A stretch of 64,000 nucleotides of DNA, from positions 504,548,942 through 504,612,941 of the forward strand of contig NC_081410.1 in assembly GCF_030272615.1 (NCBI RefSeq), given 5' to 3'. Shown one piece after another: positions 31,921 to 45,624 of this stretch. The position numbers and the translations under genes were made by a program. Position 1 is the stretch's first letter, and each line of letters begins with the position of its first letter. The notes under the pieces are model-generated. The model worked only from the letters and a program-made list of their open reading frames with translations. It was not told the DNA's origin and did not search any database. Origin of the DNA: Cryptomeria japonica (lineage: Eukaryota; Streptophyta; Pinopsida; Cupressales; Cupressaceae).

Positions 31921-34381
31921 GATGATGTTGGCAACAACAATGAAGGAAAACTAAGAGGGGGGGTGAATCAATTTTCACTGGATTAAACAATTTAAGCATA
32001 ACTTCATATCTGGTCAATTCCAGCAAGAACAAAGATAAGCACAATAACAACAATACACATAACACCAATATTTTGACGTGGAAAACTCAGTTAAGGGAAA
32101 ACCCACCATGGGAACCTACCCACAATAAAATGATACTCTACAGTAGTATGTGTAAATATTAAAATGGGTAATGCACATGCATTCAAGAACATTGCCTAGA
32201 GATCACTGCCGTACAAATATCGGACAACAATCTGGATTACATGAATTGAAAGAATAGCATCTCCAAATGTCTGATGACGGTTCCAGTTAAGCACATCTAT
32301 CTCCCTGCAACACTCTTTGATCAACACTTCTCATTGAAATAGGAATTCTCTTATTTGCACATACACCACTCTCTAATAATGCAGACACAACACTGATATA
32401 CCAATTACATGAATATGACACCTATTTATACAAATCATCAACCTTGATTACAAGGTCAACTCAACCCTTAAGACCTAATTACAAAATTGCATCACATGAT
32501 ACATAGATCAACCACCGGACCAATACAATTCCATGATGACATAACATGGACCCAACTCAAATCCTCAAATATGCAACACCACTAGAAATCTCGTCAAGAT
32601 CATCCGCAACACGCTACACCACCAAAAATGTTGCATAACATGAAGAACATCACCGGACCCATAAGATCCTCAATAACACACACATTGATCAATGCAGACC
32701 ATCAAAACAAATAGGAAATGATTAGGAAACACCAACAAGCACGTTAGAACCATCTGTAATATCTGCACCAACACCACTTAATCAAATCTTCATCGATCAA
32801 CACGCTAATACACAAGAAGACTTCAACAGCAGCAACTGGGACTAGAAAGATAACTTGAGGAGCACCAAATCATGAATCATCTGAATTAAAGGTACATATG
32901 AACATCCAACACACTCTCCAAATTCACAACTCAAGATATAATCATTCTAGAGCACAAAGGATCAAATACCACAACATTGCAACATTGAACACTGAAAAAC
33001 CAATCCTCATACCGAAATCCATAACTCGATCAAATCACCACATATCATTTTGAAACCAACACTGAATCAACTAAAGATACTTCATTGCTGAAATCACAAA
33101 TCTGCACAAGCACATCATACCAACTCTCTATTAGACAGTTCAAATAACCGGAAGACAACAGTTCAAATAACCAGAAGACAACTAAGAGGGGGGGGTGAAT
33201 TAGTTGTCACAGATTGTCAGAACCTTAAGCAATTAAAACTTTAATACCAGAACCCAAAACATTAATATCAGAATGCTTAAACAAAATACTGGAATAGCAA
33301 TTAAACCAATTAAGCATAAACAATAATCGCAGAATAAATACCATCCACATGGCACCAAGACTTATACGTGGAAAACTCGGTAAAGAGAAAAACCATGGTG
33401 GGAAGCCTACCCACAATCAGATAATACTTCTGCAATAAGTATGTGAATTATAATTGAGGGGCTTGGACTTTCAGGAACGCCACCAGCCTAGAGCGCACTG
33501 CTCATCACAAAAGGAGTCTCATTGACTACATAGAAATCCATACTACAATCCAGATAAGTGTTTGAACTAAAAAGATAGCATCTCATATGCCTGAGTATAG
33601 TTCTGATTAAGCTCGAAACTGAAGGAATAAATCCCCTTACATAAACCCAATTTGATCTCCAATGATCGACCAAATCCTCTGCCTAAATGATTTTACATTA
33701 TTCACACATTACATAGCCATATCCCATACCATATATGATCTACAATGACATCTTACATCTATATATACAAACCCTCAACCATAAACAATTAGGTCGGCCA
33801 CCTGAGAATAAACCAATTACATAATTACAAAACATGTCAGCCTTAGACCAAAAAAATAATATCCAACACATAAGAAATCCTGGAAACACATCGAGAGGTC
33901 CATTCCACATGTTACATTAACCCGATCCATATCCTAGATCAACCGAGATCCAATATAGATCCACATGCTAAAGCAATGATCTCCATCCACCAAGTCTCGA
34001 ACATGATCACCAATAGCATCCTGAAACTCCACTAGAAGCAGCACCAACACCACTTATGCATATCATCAAAGATCTTCATCAAAAGCTCTGTCGGTGATAC
34101 CCTCGTTGGAACCACAAGCCAAGATTCCTAAGCAAACAAGGTAGCTTCCGATCACCAGACCAAAACCAACTTACAATATATGAACACGAGCATCATGAAC
34201 AAGCCAATTCCATAACCAAACTATATTGGAGCCTACCAAATCATGCTGGATTCAAACCAACCAGAAACTACTCAACCTACCGGGACCAGAAGGGTGTCGG
34301 TAAAGCATCCAAACAACTAGTGTCGGTGTCAATGACAAAACATCAATGCAACACATAATCAATTCAACCAAATGGCCAGCA

Positions 34382-34393
34382 ATCTCCCCCTTT
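34382..34393 (-). promoter_or_regulatory. Polypurine tract of Copia-4
   Basis: Minus AAAGGGGGAGAT abuts the 3' LTR. Additional purine tracts lie near 34563-34573 and 34617-34630. Confidence 0.88.
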
Positions 34394-34785
34394 GGCATTG
34401 ATGGCAACACTAGATGTGAAAAACATCTAAGTACCAAGAAATGTCAAACAAGTCTCTCCCAATGGAAGACAACCAATGATCTCTTGCTCAAAGATATAGT
34501 AATGAAGTTCTGAAACAAAGACCAAACTCTTCGTCTGAATGATATCTCTATAAAGATCATAAATCTCTCCCCCTAATGTATACAACTCCTTAAATTTTTA
34601 TTTTTCACATCAATATCTCTTCCCCTTTGACATCAATGCCAAAAATCTGACAAAAATATCAAAGCAAAAATATAAACCACTAAATCACAAAGTTGACTAC
34701 TCCTAAGCAGTAGCATCCCCACATTAGTGTCAGAATGAGTAGTATCTCTGATAATGCATACCGGACTGATGCCAAACCGTATCAA

Positions 34786-37700
34786 TCAAGTCTCTGTCGG
34801 AGGGGCAGAAACCCCCAATCTATCTCTCGGGTACTTAAATGATTCTTTAGGCAAAGGTTTAGTGAAAATATCTGCGATCTACTCTTTAGTGTTCACATAA
34901 ACCAGTCTGACTTCATTTGCTTCCACCTTTTCCATCAAAAAGTTGCACTTGATAGATATGTGCTTTGTCTTAAAATGAAATACCGGATTCTTTGATATAT
35001 CAATAGTAGCAGAGTTATCATAGGGAATAACTACCATTGCATTACAATCCACCTTTATATCCTTCAAAATTTGCTTCATCCATAGAACCTGTGTATAGTT
35101 AGTAGTAGCAGCAACATACTCAGCTTCAGTAGTAGATAAAGAAGTACATGATTATTTCTTGCTGATCCATGAAACAAGTTTATTTCCAAGAAAGAAAGCT
35201 CCACTGGAAGTACTTTTCTGGTCATCAACATCTCTAGCCCAATCAGCATTTGTATATGCACATAAAGTAAAGTCATCATCCTTAGGGTACCACAAACCAT
35301 GTTCTGATGTACCTTGTAAGTATCTAAAAATCCTTTTCACTGCACTCTCATGATTTTTTCTAGCATCACTCTGAAATCTTGATACAATACAAATAGCATT
35401 CATTATGTCAGGCCTAGTTTGAGTCAAATAAAGAAGACCTCCAATCATATATTTGTATCTTCTAGGACTTACTGGTGCAGAAACATCTTTTCTTGTCAAT
35501 TTCTCACCTGTAACCATAGGAGTACTTAGCGGTTTAGAATCTCCCATACCAAATTTCATCAATAATTCCATAGCATAATTAGTTTGATAGATAAAAATAC
35601 CTTTATCAGTTTGAGTGATCTGCAAACCTAAGAAAAATTTCATTGCCCCAATCATAGACATTCCAAATTCTTTCTCCATATTCTTAGAAAATTCCATGAA
35701 TAACATATCTTCACCTCCAAAAATGATGTCATCAACAAATACTTCAATAATCAGTATATCATCATCAGTGATTTTATAATATAAATTACTGTCAGCATTA
35801 CCCTTAGTAAAACCAAGCTTCAAAAGATATTTATCCACCCTTGCATACCAAACTCTAGGTGCCTATTTCAATCCATATACTTTAACCTGCAAACCATGTT
35901 TGTATCATCTGATAGTGAAAAACCATCGGGTTGCTCAATATAAACTTCCTCATCAAGATCTCCATTCAAAAATGCACATTTAACATCCATCTGATAAACC
36001 TTGTAGTTTTTATGGGCAGCATAGGCAAGAAATAATATTATGGCTTCAATCCTAGCTACCAGTGCAAAAGTATCTAAATAATCAATTCCTTCCTTTTGAG
36101 AATATCCTTTACAAACCAATCTAGCCTTATTCCTTATAACTTGACCATCCTCATTCAATTTATTCCTATAAACCCATTTAGTTCCAATAACATTCTTATT
36201 TTTAGGTCGGGGAACCAAAGTCTGTGTGTTATTTTTCTCAATCTGATCTAATTATTCTTCCATAGCTCTCAACCAATATTCATCTTTACATGACTCAATT
36301 ACTGATACCGGTTCAACTTGAGAAATTAAACATACCTCATTAGTTGTCAGTCTTCTTCTTGTCATTACTCCATTGTTCTTATCCCCAATGATCTGATCTT
36401 TTGTATGATTCAATCTCACATACCTAGGAGTCTTCTGACTCTTTGTTCCTCTTCCTGGTTCTTCAATTACTGTAAAAAAAATTGATACTGTTGGAGTAAC
36501 TGGTTCAACACTTTGTTCCGATAAAGGTGCTATCGGTTCAGATATAATCATTTGCACCATCGGTTCCTTCTCACAAACTCTGATTTGACCTCTATTCAAC
36601 TCATCTACTTTGATATTAGCGCTTTCCACAATTCTCTGAAATCTCTTGTTATAACATCTATATGCCTTGTTTTCATTAGAATAACCAAGAAATATGTCTT
36701 CATCACATCTAGGATCAAATTTTTCTAATCATATCATCTCTCCTGATATAACATTCACTACCAAAGGATCTGAAATACATAACTGTAGGTGTATTGCCAA
36801 ACCATAATTCATAAGGTGTCTTATCGGTTTCTCCTTTGATATGTACCATGTTGAATGTATAAAATGTTGTGCTCACTGCTTCTCTCCAGTAGATATGTGG
36901 TAGACTAACTTCCATCATCATTTTTCTAGTAGCATCCAAGATAGTTATGTTCTTCCTTTCCACAACTCCATTTTGTTGAGATGTCTGGGGAGCAAAAAAT
37001 TGTCTTTTTATACCATGATTCTCACAGAAGTTATTAAACTCACCGGATGTGAATTCTCCACCATGATCTGACCTCAAACATTTAATCTTCAATCTTGTCT
37101 CAGTTTCCACTTTAGCCTTAAAGGTCTTAAACTTTTCAAATGCCTCATATTTTTCCTTTAGAGAAGTAACCCACATCATTCTAGAATAATCATCAATGAT
37201 TAGCATGAAATATCTATCACCTTGAAAACTTTTAACTATATCAGGGCCACACAAATCAGTATGAATAATATCAAGAACATCATTAGATTTATCTTGTATA
37301 CTCCTAAAAGAGGTTCTGACATGTTTACCCATTTGACATTCTTTACATACCGGATTATAGGGCTTCACAATCTTAGGTATATCTCTAACTGCCTTAGATG
37401 AACTGATCTTTACAATGCAATCAAAATTCACATGACACAGCCTTTTATGCCATAGCTATCTCTCATCAATCTGTGTAATCAAACATGTCTTCTCACCAGA
37501 ATTCAAATGAAATATATTACCTTTTTTCTGTGTACTGGTTGCAATCTCCAATCCATATTTGTTAATGATTTTGCATTTTCCATCCTTGAACTGTAATTGA
37601 AATCCCTTATCTACCAATTGTCCTACACTCAAGAGATTATGCCTTAAACCTTCAACATAACAAATATTGTCAGTATTGTTCTTACCATCCAATGATATAG

Positions 37701-37850
37701 TTCCTTTTCCTTTGATCATACATGATGTGTCATCTCCAAATCTAACCAAACCAACATCAAATGCTTGCAAAGATAGAAACTTCCCTTTATCTCCAATTAT
37801 ATGATGTGAACAACCACTATCAATTACCCATTCATCCTTTTCTTCAATTT
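34786..37850 (-). pseudogene. Copia-4 pol (protease, integrase, RT, RNase H)
   Basis: Protease WVIDSGCSHHIIGDKGKF near 37830-37790. Integrase: CKECQMGK, HTDLCGPD, LRSDHGGEF and NGVVERKNITI, so D-D-E is complete (37431-36715). [16 protein letters not shown], a break near 35868 just after VCRL, then YLLKLGFTKG and [12 protein letters not shown]. RNase H: DADWARDVDDQKSTS and YVNTKE, then a stop before the usual KPLPKE end. Five open stretches are separated by single stops or shifts. The probable pol stop is at 34786. Confidence 0.92.
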
Positions 37851-39006
37851 TAGTAGCAAGTGCCTTCTCTTCAGGTACATTCTCTTCCAGTGCCAGAACA
37901 TCTTCCTTGATAGCCAGGAACACCCATTCCTTCCCATTGTCGAAAGCACTAGCAGAGTCTTTTGTGGATTCATCATCAGAATCAATAATGCCTTCCTCAT
38001 CCCCTATGTAGGATGATTTCTCTTTGTTTTTCCTGTACTTATACTTGTTCTGATATCCAAGGTTAGGCTTAAAAGATCTTCTAACTCTTTCTTCAAATCT
38101 TGAATTCCTTTCAGGACATCTAGATGTAAAATGACCAATCTTATTACATGCAAAACATTTAAAAGGTGTTTTTCCTTCATACTTACTTCCTACTGGTCCT
38201 TTAGGTACTCTTCTAGAAAATAGTGTTTCAAGTTGCTCAAACTCATCATCTTCTCTCTTCATATCATCCAATTCATTTGCATATAAAGCTTTCCAATATT
38301 GCTTATCGGTTGATGATGCAGATGCATGAAAAGCAGGTTTAGTCTTCACAACTCTAGAAGGTCCAAATTCTTCAAACTCAAAAGCAAATAATTTCCCAAC
38401 CATATTATCTCTATTGACATATGTATTAGCTAGTGTTCTCAATTCATTAATAGCAGTAGCCTTAATCTTGTAAGTCCATGGTAAGGCTCTCAAAACTTTA
38501 AAAATAATTTAATCTTCACTCAGAGTTCCACCACAGCATTGAATTCCCATAACAATCTCATTTACCCTTTCCATGAATGTAGTAATCCTTTCATCTTCTT
38601 CCATCTTCAGGTTTTCATATCTCACCTGGTAACCATCAAGTTTAGAAATCTTCACTGTAGGGTCACCTTCATTAAGAGTCTCCAACTTATCCCATGTAGC
38701 CTTTCCAGATGATTTATCGGTTAATCCCATTATTTGCTGATCAGAAAGTGCACACAAGAGGGATTCTCTTGCTCTACAATCATTTTCAAGATCCTTATCT
38801 AGGTTTACCAGAGGAGGATTTCTAGATGCCAGATTATGAGATGTGACACCATTCTATGTGATCTCCCAAATTTCTTTGCCAAGACATCTCAGATGAGTCT
38901 CCATCTAAATCTTCCATACTGTGTAATTTGTTCCATCAAGCCTAGGAATATCTCTCTAAAAGATAGCTCCAGATGAACTAGATAAAATTGAACTATTAAT
39001 CACCAT
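37850..39006 (-). pseudogene. Copia-4 gag
   Basis: Start near ATG 39006 (MVINSSILSSSSG). Capsid: MEEDERITTFMERVNEIVMG and LRALPWTYKIKATAINEL. The zinc knuckle is CFACNKIGHFTSRC. Stops lie near 38970, 38900 and 38507. The C-terminal part is open together with protease in 38493-37456. Confidence 0.88.
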
Positions 39007-39050
39007 AGGATCTTCCTCAAGTGGTTAAGCTTTCTGCAGAGAGAACCAAA

Positions 39051-39062
39051 GCTCTGATACCA
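39051..39062 (-). promoter_or_regulatory. Primer binding site of Copia-4
   Basis: Minus TGGTATCAGAGC, complementary to initiator-Met tRNA, beside the 5' LTR. Confidence 0.93.
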
Positions 39063-39671
39063 ATTGTTAGATAGTTCAAATAGCCGAAAGGCAGCTGAGA
39101 GGGGGGGTGAATCAGTTGTCATAGATTACCAGAACCTTAAGCAATTAAAACTCTAATACCGGAACCCAAAACATTAATACCGAAATGCTTAAACAAAACA
39201 TTGGAATAGCAGTTAAACCAATTAAGTATAAATAATAATCACAGAATAAATACCATCCACGTGACACCAAGATTTATACGTGGAAAACCCGGTAAAGGGA
39301 AAAACCACGGTCGGAAGCCTAACCACAGTCAGATAATACTTTTGCAGTAAGTATGTGAATTACAATTGAGGGGCCTATACTTGTAGTAAGGCCAATAGCC
39401 TAGAGTGCACTGCTCATCATAAAAGGAGTCTCCCTGACTATGTAGAAATCTAGACTACAATCTGGAGATGTGTTTGAACTACAAAGATAGCATCTCCTAT
39501 GCCTGAGTACGGTTTCAGTTAAGCTCAAAACCGAAGCACTAAATCCTCCTACATAAACCCAATTCAATCTCCAATGTTCAACCAAATCCTCTACCTAAAT
39601 GATATTACATTATTTGCACATTAAATATCTATATCCCATACCATATATGATCTACAATGAGATCTTACATC

Positions 39672-39678
39672 TATATAC
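39672..39678 (-). promoter_or_regulatory. Copia-4 TATA box (5' LTR)
   Basis: Minus GTATATAG in the LTR middle, in the position homologous to the TATA block of Copia-1. Confidence 0.45.
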
Positions 39679-40431
39679 AAACCCTCGACCATAAACAATC
39701 AGGTCAAACACTAGACAATAAACCAATTACATAATTACTAAACATGTCGGCCTTAGACCAAACAAATAATTAACATATAAGACATCCCGAAAACACATCG
39801 AGAGGTCCAGTCCACACGTTACATTAACCCGGTCCATATCCTAGATCAACCGGGACCCAATATAGGTCCACACGCTAAAGCAATGATCTCCATCCACCAA
39901 GTCTCAAACATGATCACCAGCAGCATCTTGAAACTCCACTAGAATCTCCACCAACACCACTTATGCATATCATCAAAGATCTTCATCAAAAGCTCTGCCG
40001 GTGAAACCCTCATTGGAACTACAAGCCAAGCTTCCTAAGAAAACAAGGTAGCATCCAATCACTAGACCAAAACCAACTTATTGAATATGAACATGAGTAT
40101 CATGAATAAGCTAATTATGTAACCAAACTATACTGGATCATGTCAGATCCAATGCAACCAGAACCTACTCAACCTACCGGGACCAAAAGGGTGTTGGTAA
40201 AGCATCCAAAGAGCTAGTGTTGGCATTAATGACAAAACATCAATGCAACACATAATCAATTCAACCAAATGTCTAACACTTTCTGCAATACCATAACACA
40301 GAAACACAGGAATATGTTGACATCAATGACAACAACATATCCTACCAGCAGCAATATCCAATAGATGAATGCTTCATGGATGCACAAATGATAGGCTATA
40401 TGATTCATGTCAGAATGAATCAATAGGATGT

Positions 40432-40440
40432 CTTTATATA
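40432..40440 (-). promoter_or_regulatory. TATA box of an unidentified minus-strand LTR
   Basis: Minus TATATAAAG within CCTATATAAAGACATCC, just right of the copia solo LTR. It points leftward into 31920-31160 and suggests that the solo LTR landed in the R/U5 of another LTR. Confidence 0.4.
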
Positions 40441-40529
40441 GGTTCCCTAGGTAAGTTATTGATTAGGCCAACCTCCAACGGTCATGTGTAGCCACGGGGA
40501 CCAAATGCCATCAAGGAGAAAGTTATTAA

Positions 40530-41175
40530 AAGGTAGCCATCAAATATAAAATTTAAAATTGAATTAAAAATATGGTTTTTTTTAAATATCTAAAATGAAA
40601 TATAATATCTTTATGCATGTCTCAATTAAATTAGATAGTATAATTTTTAAGTTCAATAAAATTATTAATGATCTATTTTAAAAGCAATTTCTATTAATTG
40701 AATAGTATAATGAATAACTACCTAATATGTACTCAATGATTTTTTATTTTCTTTTTAAAAAGTGATTTCCTTTAAAAATAGCCATCAAACATAAAATTTA
40801 AACTTAAATTAAAGATATATTTTTTTAGAACATCTAAAATTAAAGATAATATCTTTATCTATGTCCCAATTAAATTAGATAGTATAATTTTGGAGTTCAA
40901 CAAAATTAATTTTTTAAGGGCAATTTCTATTAATTGAATAGTATAATGAATAACTAACTAATGTATACTCAATGAAAATTTATTTTCTTTTAAAGAAAAA
41001 TAATTTTCTTAAAAGGAATTTATTAAAGATGGTTATATAAAATAAAATTTAAAAATTTGAATTAAATATATGTTTTTAAAAAAATATCTAATATTAAAGA
41101 TAATATCTCTATGCGTGTCCTAATTTAATTAAATAGTATAATTTTGAAGTTCAACAAAATCAATTAAAATTTATT
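40530..41175. repeat. AT-rich tandem repeat, ~250-bp period, about 2.6 copies
   Basis: Units start GGTAGCCATCAAATATAAAATTTAAA (40541), ATAGCCATCAAACATAAAATTTAAA (about 40781) and a third near 41027. They share ATTAAATTAGATAGTATAATTTT and GCAATTTCTATTAATTGAATAGTATAATGAATAAC. The same repeat resumes at about 59520 (GGCAATTTCTATTAACTAAATAG), so it is the target of the giant unit 41176-59511. Confidence 0.8.
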
Positions 41176-41939
41176 TGTTGGGTGAATATTTTGTCACTAG
41201 CATACCAATGACAAAATATGTCTTTCACACGCAGGTATGATAAGACAAATTATTTCCTCTCATCAAGGGGAGGTTCCCTATTGGAATTTTGGGTATTACA
41301 ACAACTTATGCAAAACAAAATTTGGGTGTAAGCTTAGGGCATGTAATTCTCTTTTTTCATAATTAATGTTTTCTCCCTTCACTTGATGATATTTTTTACA
41401 ACTAAATAAACTTAACCACTAAATTAAACTTCTTGACAAAGATACAAATATCCTCAATATTTAGACAACCTTGTAAGCCCAAAGTCTTACGTAAGTGCAA
41501 CTACTTAAATCACCACTATTTCAAGTTAAATCTCAACTTGTAGCTCAAAGTCTCCAAGATGTGATCAATGATTCCTAAAACTCAAGTAATTTGCAGAAAT
41601 ACAAAGCTTCCTACGCAATTACTTAATTATCACAAGTTTTCCCAAATATGTAGATAGCATAAAGTCTATTTCCACAATTAGAAAGCACTTTCATAAACTT
41701 TCACAATTTCGCCAAAAGATTCAAGATCATAAGGAATGATTATGAGAACTAAACATAAGAATGATTCCAATCACAATCACAATCTTCAGTCCAACACAAA
41801 GTTTGGAAACTAGTGGATTGCTATCTTTATTTCCTTGAGTCAACTTTTACATCAAAAGCACAAAGTCTTAATTAAGATAAAAATTTGACAGAGTTTTTGC
41901 TAAGCATAAAAAAGATAAATATGTACAAATGAGGGTCCT

Positions 41940-41948
41940 CTTTATATA
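41940..41948 (-). promoter_or_regulatory. TATA box of the second giant LTR-like unit
   Basis: Minus TATATAAAG within CCTATATAAAGAGG, about 150 bp after the end of the reading frame and ~765 bp before the LTR end. This is the same relative place as in the gypsy giant LTR. Confidence 0.6.
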
Positions 41949-42084
41949 GGAAAAGAGTGGAGAAAAATGTGGGCACAGTTGACTAATTCAACTGCATAGT
42001 CCCACTTGACTACAACTACTGCATCAAATAAAAATGCAACTACAAGAAAATTTGCAGTGACTAAGAATGCAACTACATGAAAAG

Positions 42085-42983
42085 AAAGTGTCAAATGAGG
42101 ACACTTTATTCATCTTTCTCCTCATTGGATTTTTGGAATTCCTCGAACTTGACCAAAACAACTTCCATCTTGGCTTTGTCTAGCATTGTGCTAGAACTAG
42201 TAATGGCAAAAAAAATGGGAAACTGCATCTTCATCTTTCATGTATTTCTTCCTTCCATCTTTCAACATTGATGCAAAAACTTCAAAACTGACTTGTATTT
42301 CTAGCAACTTATCAAATGCATTCAATGTGAAATCTTGTTTAGTACAGTGATCTACTAGGGAAAAAAATTCATGTATGATGGTGTCACTGGTCACAATATT
42401 TTGATCATTATCATAGAAATAACAAGGAATTTCAGCTACCCTTGCTGAAATATGATCAATCTCATCATTACCTTCTTTCTTCTCCCGATCCAGCTCCATA
42501 ATCATTTACCTTATTATTTCCCTCTTATGGGACAATTATGATATAATCTGGATGTATTTCTCTCTTGTTGAAATTACTTTATTTTCCACAAGGACATCAA
42601 TTCAGAAATCCTCCATTTTACCCCAAAGAGTTGCGCTCTTTTCAATATCTTCTACCTCTTGAGATAAGGAAGTTTTGACACCTTGCATTTGAATTTGAAC
42701 AACTTCAAATTCAGTCAACAACTTAATTGTTAAATCCAGAAGATGAAAATCTTCTAATTTCAAACGAGAAATCCTTTCATCCACTACTTGGCCCTTGACG
42801 CCCACCTGTTCCCCTTTCTTGAGAGCCTCAGTATCAATTGAGGAAAAAATTGGCTCAATTTCTTGAGAAGATTGTGTGACCTTGAGAAGCACACTAGTCA
42901 ACTACTCACATTTATGCTTCAATTCATTCTTTTTATCTTTTTCTTGATCAAACATCTTCCAGAGTGAGATGCCTAAAATCCAT
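42085..42983 (-). pseudogene. U3-encoded protein of the second family, helical C-terminal part
   Basis: Open stretches 42901-42602 (KKGEQVGVKGQVVDERISRL, EVEDIEKSATLWGKMEDF) and 42505-42197 (MELDREKKEGNDEIDHISAR, FEVFASMLKDGRKKYMKDED) are rich in Glu and Lys and look helical, like the C-terminus of copies A and B. Upstream, WKMFDQEKDKKNELKHKCE runs up to the Copia-3 border at 42983. The middle, basic part of the protein (present in A and B) is missing, probably lost in a deletion at that border. Confidence 0.5.
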
Positions 42984-44018
42984 TGGGTGAATCAGTTGTC
43001 AAATAAATTCAAACCAAAAACAACTTAACCAATCTTAATGCTTAATACCGGTAAACCAAACTTTATGTCGGTAGAAAATTTATCAGTTAATTGTAGTACC
43101 GGTAAAGATTAATGCATGAAGTAGAAAGATAATAACATCCACAACACATAACACCAATATTTGTACGTGGAAACCCTGTAAGGGGAAAAACCATGGTGGG
43201 AAACCTTACCCACAATCAGATGATACTACTGCAGATATTATGTGAATACAAATGGGGTCTACACATGCAGAAAGGCCAAGCACCTAGAGCTCACTGCTCA
43301 AACACAAATAGGAGTCACACTAACTACAATTGGATGGTTAAATCCAATAAAGATGTACTGCTCAAAATAGCATCTTTCTATGTTGGATTTAGTACCGGTG
43401 TAGTTCTGATTGTCTTCACAAAATCCTCCTTCAACCTTCAAATGATATTTGTGTGTAAAGCTCTGCTTATTCTCGCATATACCAAATTATTTCTTCCTTC
43501 GCATTCCACACTTGATCTTATAAATAAGATTTTACATTTATACCATAACCAAAGACCAATTTTAGTAGGTCGACTCTAATAGATATTACAATAAAACATT
43601 TTACAAGTAAATCAATAACCGATGAAATAACTGATTCAACATGTCAGCTTGATGCATTTACAACAATAATAAATTATCTCCAAAGCGTGTCGCGCTGCTC
43701 TGGAATAGATAAGCCTGTCGGTGCTTATCCTGGACCTATTTGTCGGTAACAGCAAATATGCAAACACGAATATACCAATGAACAAATCTCCAAGAAAAAG
43801 TGCCCAAACGATTTCTTCGACATAACCAGGTGTTTTCCATATCATTCCAAGTGTTGGTGAACATTATATCCTGTCGATGTACCAGATACTGGTGATTGTG
43901 CATAAGTCACTTGCTTGCCGGTGAACATTGTCGATTCTTCAAAGTGTCAGAGTTGATAAGTGTTAATAGGTGTTGACATCAATGACAAAACCATATCAAC
44001 ATAACCAAAATACCAACA
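42984..44018 (-). repeat. Copia-3 3' LTR, outer end deleted
   Basis: Begins at GGGTGAATCAGTTGTC, which in complete LTRs is ~31 bp inside. The rest is collinear with 56341-57389. Confidence 0.9.
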
Positions 44019-44095
44019 ATCTCCCCCTTTGGCATTGATGGCAACAGAAGATGGAAAAACCATCAAAGTGCCAAAATAGAAATGCCAAATACCAA

Positions 44096-44100
44096 AAACC
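44096..44100. repeat. Target site duplication AAACC (left) of Copia-2
   Basis: AAACC lies directly left of Copia-2 and is repeated at 51844-51848 directly right of it. Removal rejoins Copia-3 internal sequence. Confidence 0.93.
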
Positions 44101-45612
44101 TGATAGTACTGATACTTAATATAAGTACATATCCAATATCCAACAAGATGAGAGTGGGGAAGGTGAATCATACAAACTTAATCTTTCATAAAAACATCAG
44201 ATTCAACCTCGGTAACATATATTTCAGTAATATAACCAAAACTGTTAAACATGCAAACTCAAAAGCATAGAAACATCATAAACCTCATAACACTAGATTT
44301 AACATGGAAACCCAAATAGGGAAAAACCACTATGGGATTTCGGACCCACTAAGAAATATACTCTTCTAGAGTATGCTCGGTTAAAAGTAAATCATGTTAA
44401 AGATTACAAACACATTGCTAGATGTGACCCGGTTAAGGGATTTCCCTCAGATCTGTTAGGATCTTCACCTTGTTAGAAGTGACCTTGTTAAAGGATTTCA
44501 AACACTCAATCAGAATGTCACCTTGCTAGAGGGTTTTACAAATAAGACTGTTAAGTCCACTCGGTTAAGAGATTTTGTCACTTTCACAAAATAACAGTAA
44601 TAAAAATCTATCTACAACTTCACATCTAAAATGCTAAAGCAGATTCTTATGTGTTCAATACAATCTAGACATAGAACTAATCTTGTCCATCCGCTGGGCT
44701 TCTATACTCTGTTATTCAAACAGGTCTTCAAGCTTCTGTGCTCGGTAATCACTATGTAGCATCCTTATGCATACACTTCCCGCATACATTGTTTATCAAC
44801 AGTTTCCTATTTATAAACAATTAGGTAACCGCTTAATCTCCTTGATCACATTTCCCATGATCAACCATAGCCATCAGATCTTCGATCTTGTCTAGGTTCA
44901 ATGCATCTTTCAATCTGAAAACATTTTACCCCCCCTAGGAACTTGCATATATTTCTTGGAACTTGTGCCAGGGTATTGCGGTTCAATCTGCACTGTAGAT
45001 CTTCATGTTGACTTTCTATTGCCTTAGATTCATTAACAAACTTCATGCATGGCATACCAATCATTTAATCAGTTCCAGCTCATCAGCTTCCTTCATTAAA
45101 TAACACATGCAAACATTTAATGCATTCTGTTATAGCTCGGTTACAACTCGGTAAATACCAAACTTCACTTGGTAGACATTCCACCTTCATTAACCGATAG
45201 CAATAACCTTAGGGTTTACCGACTAGGTTCTTTGCTTGATAACATAGTATAGTATTAACCTTTACAATTTACAACATATGTATGATGTTAAAACAATGTA
45301 AACATCATGATCTCACCATTGTCTGACTCGGTAATACTTGCCCATTGAATACCTTATTCATCCCTTTATTCATCATATTCTTTCCTGTGTCTTTTACCAA
45401 CAACTTTATATTCTTCAAATCATACTTCTTAAGATATGGCAACATCATACTAAATTAGAAAATCAATTTCTTGACATCAATGACAAAATAATAATATCAA
45501 GACAGTAAACATCCTTAATCAGTTATATCCATAATCATCAACAACCTTCTCAATATCCTTATTGAACTACCAACAATACTTCATTGTTTGTTATAATGCA
45601 ATATTGCCAACA

Positions 45613-45624
45613 ATCTCCCCCTTT
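45613..45624 (-). promoter_or_regulatory. Polypurine tract of Copia-2
   Basis: Minus AAAGGGGGAGAT beside the 3' LTR. Further tracts with GGGGGAGAAGA and GGGAGAGAA lie near 45775 and 45797. Confidence 0.88.

Larger units (their letters stand above)
33129..40278 (-). mobile_element. Copia-4: complete Ty1/copia element
   Basis: 7,150 bp, LTRs 33129-34381 and 39065-40278. The 5' LTR ends are TGTTAGA...TCTAACA; the 3' LTR starts TATTAGA, with the invariant G lost. The target duplication is CTCTC/CTTTC (33124-33128, 40279-40283), one mismatch. The 3' LTR contains a ~22-bp duplication (CAGTTCAAATAACC twice, near 33136-33175) absent from the other LTR. PBS and polypurine tract are present. gag-pol has several stops. 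Confidence 0.95.
31926..40363 (-). mobile_element. Copia-type solo LTR, interrupted by Copia-4
   Basis: Ends are TGTTGG and CCAATA (one change from CCAACA). The 5-bp repeat GATGA lies on both sides (31921-31925, 40364-40368). Without Copia-4 and its duplication the LTR is about 1,283 bp, in the range of the other copia LTRs here. It carries the same G7 block (GAGGGGGGGTGAATCA) ~35 bp from its left end. No internal sequence is left, so it is a solo LTR. Confidence 0.82.
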
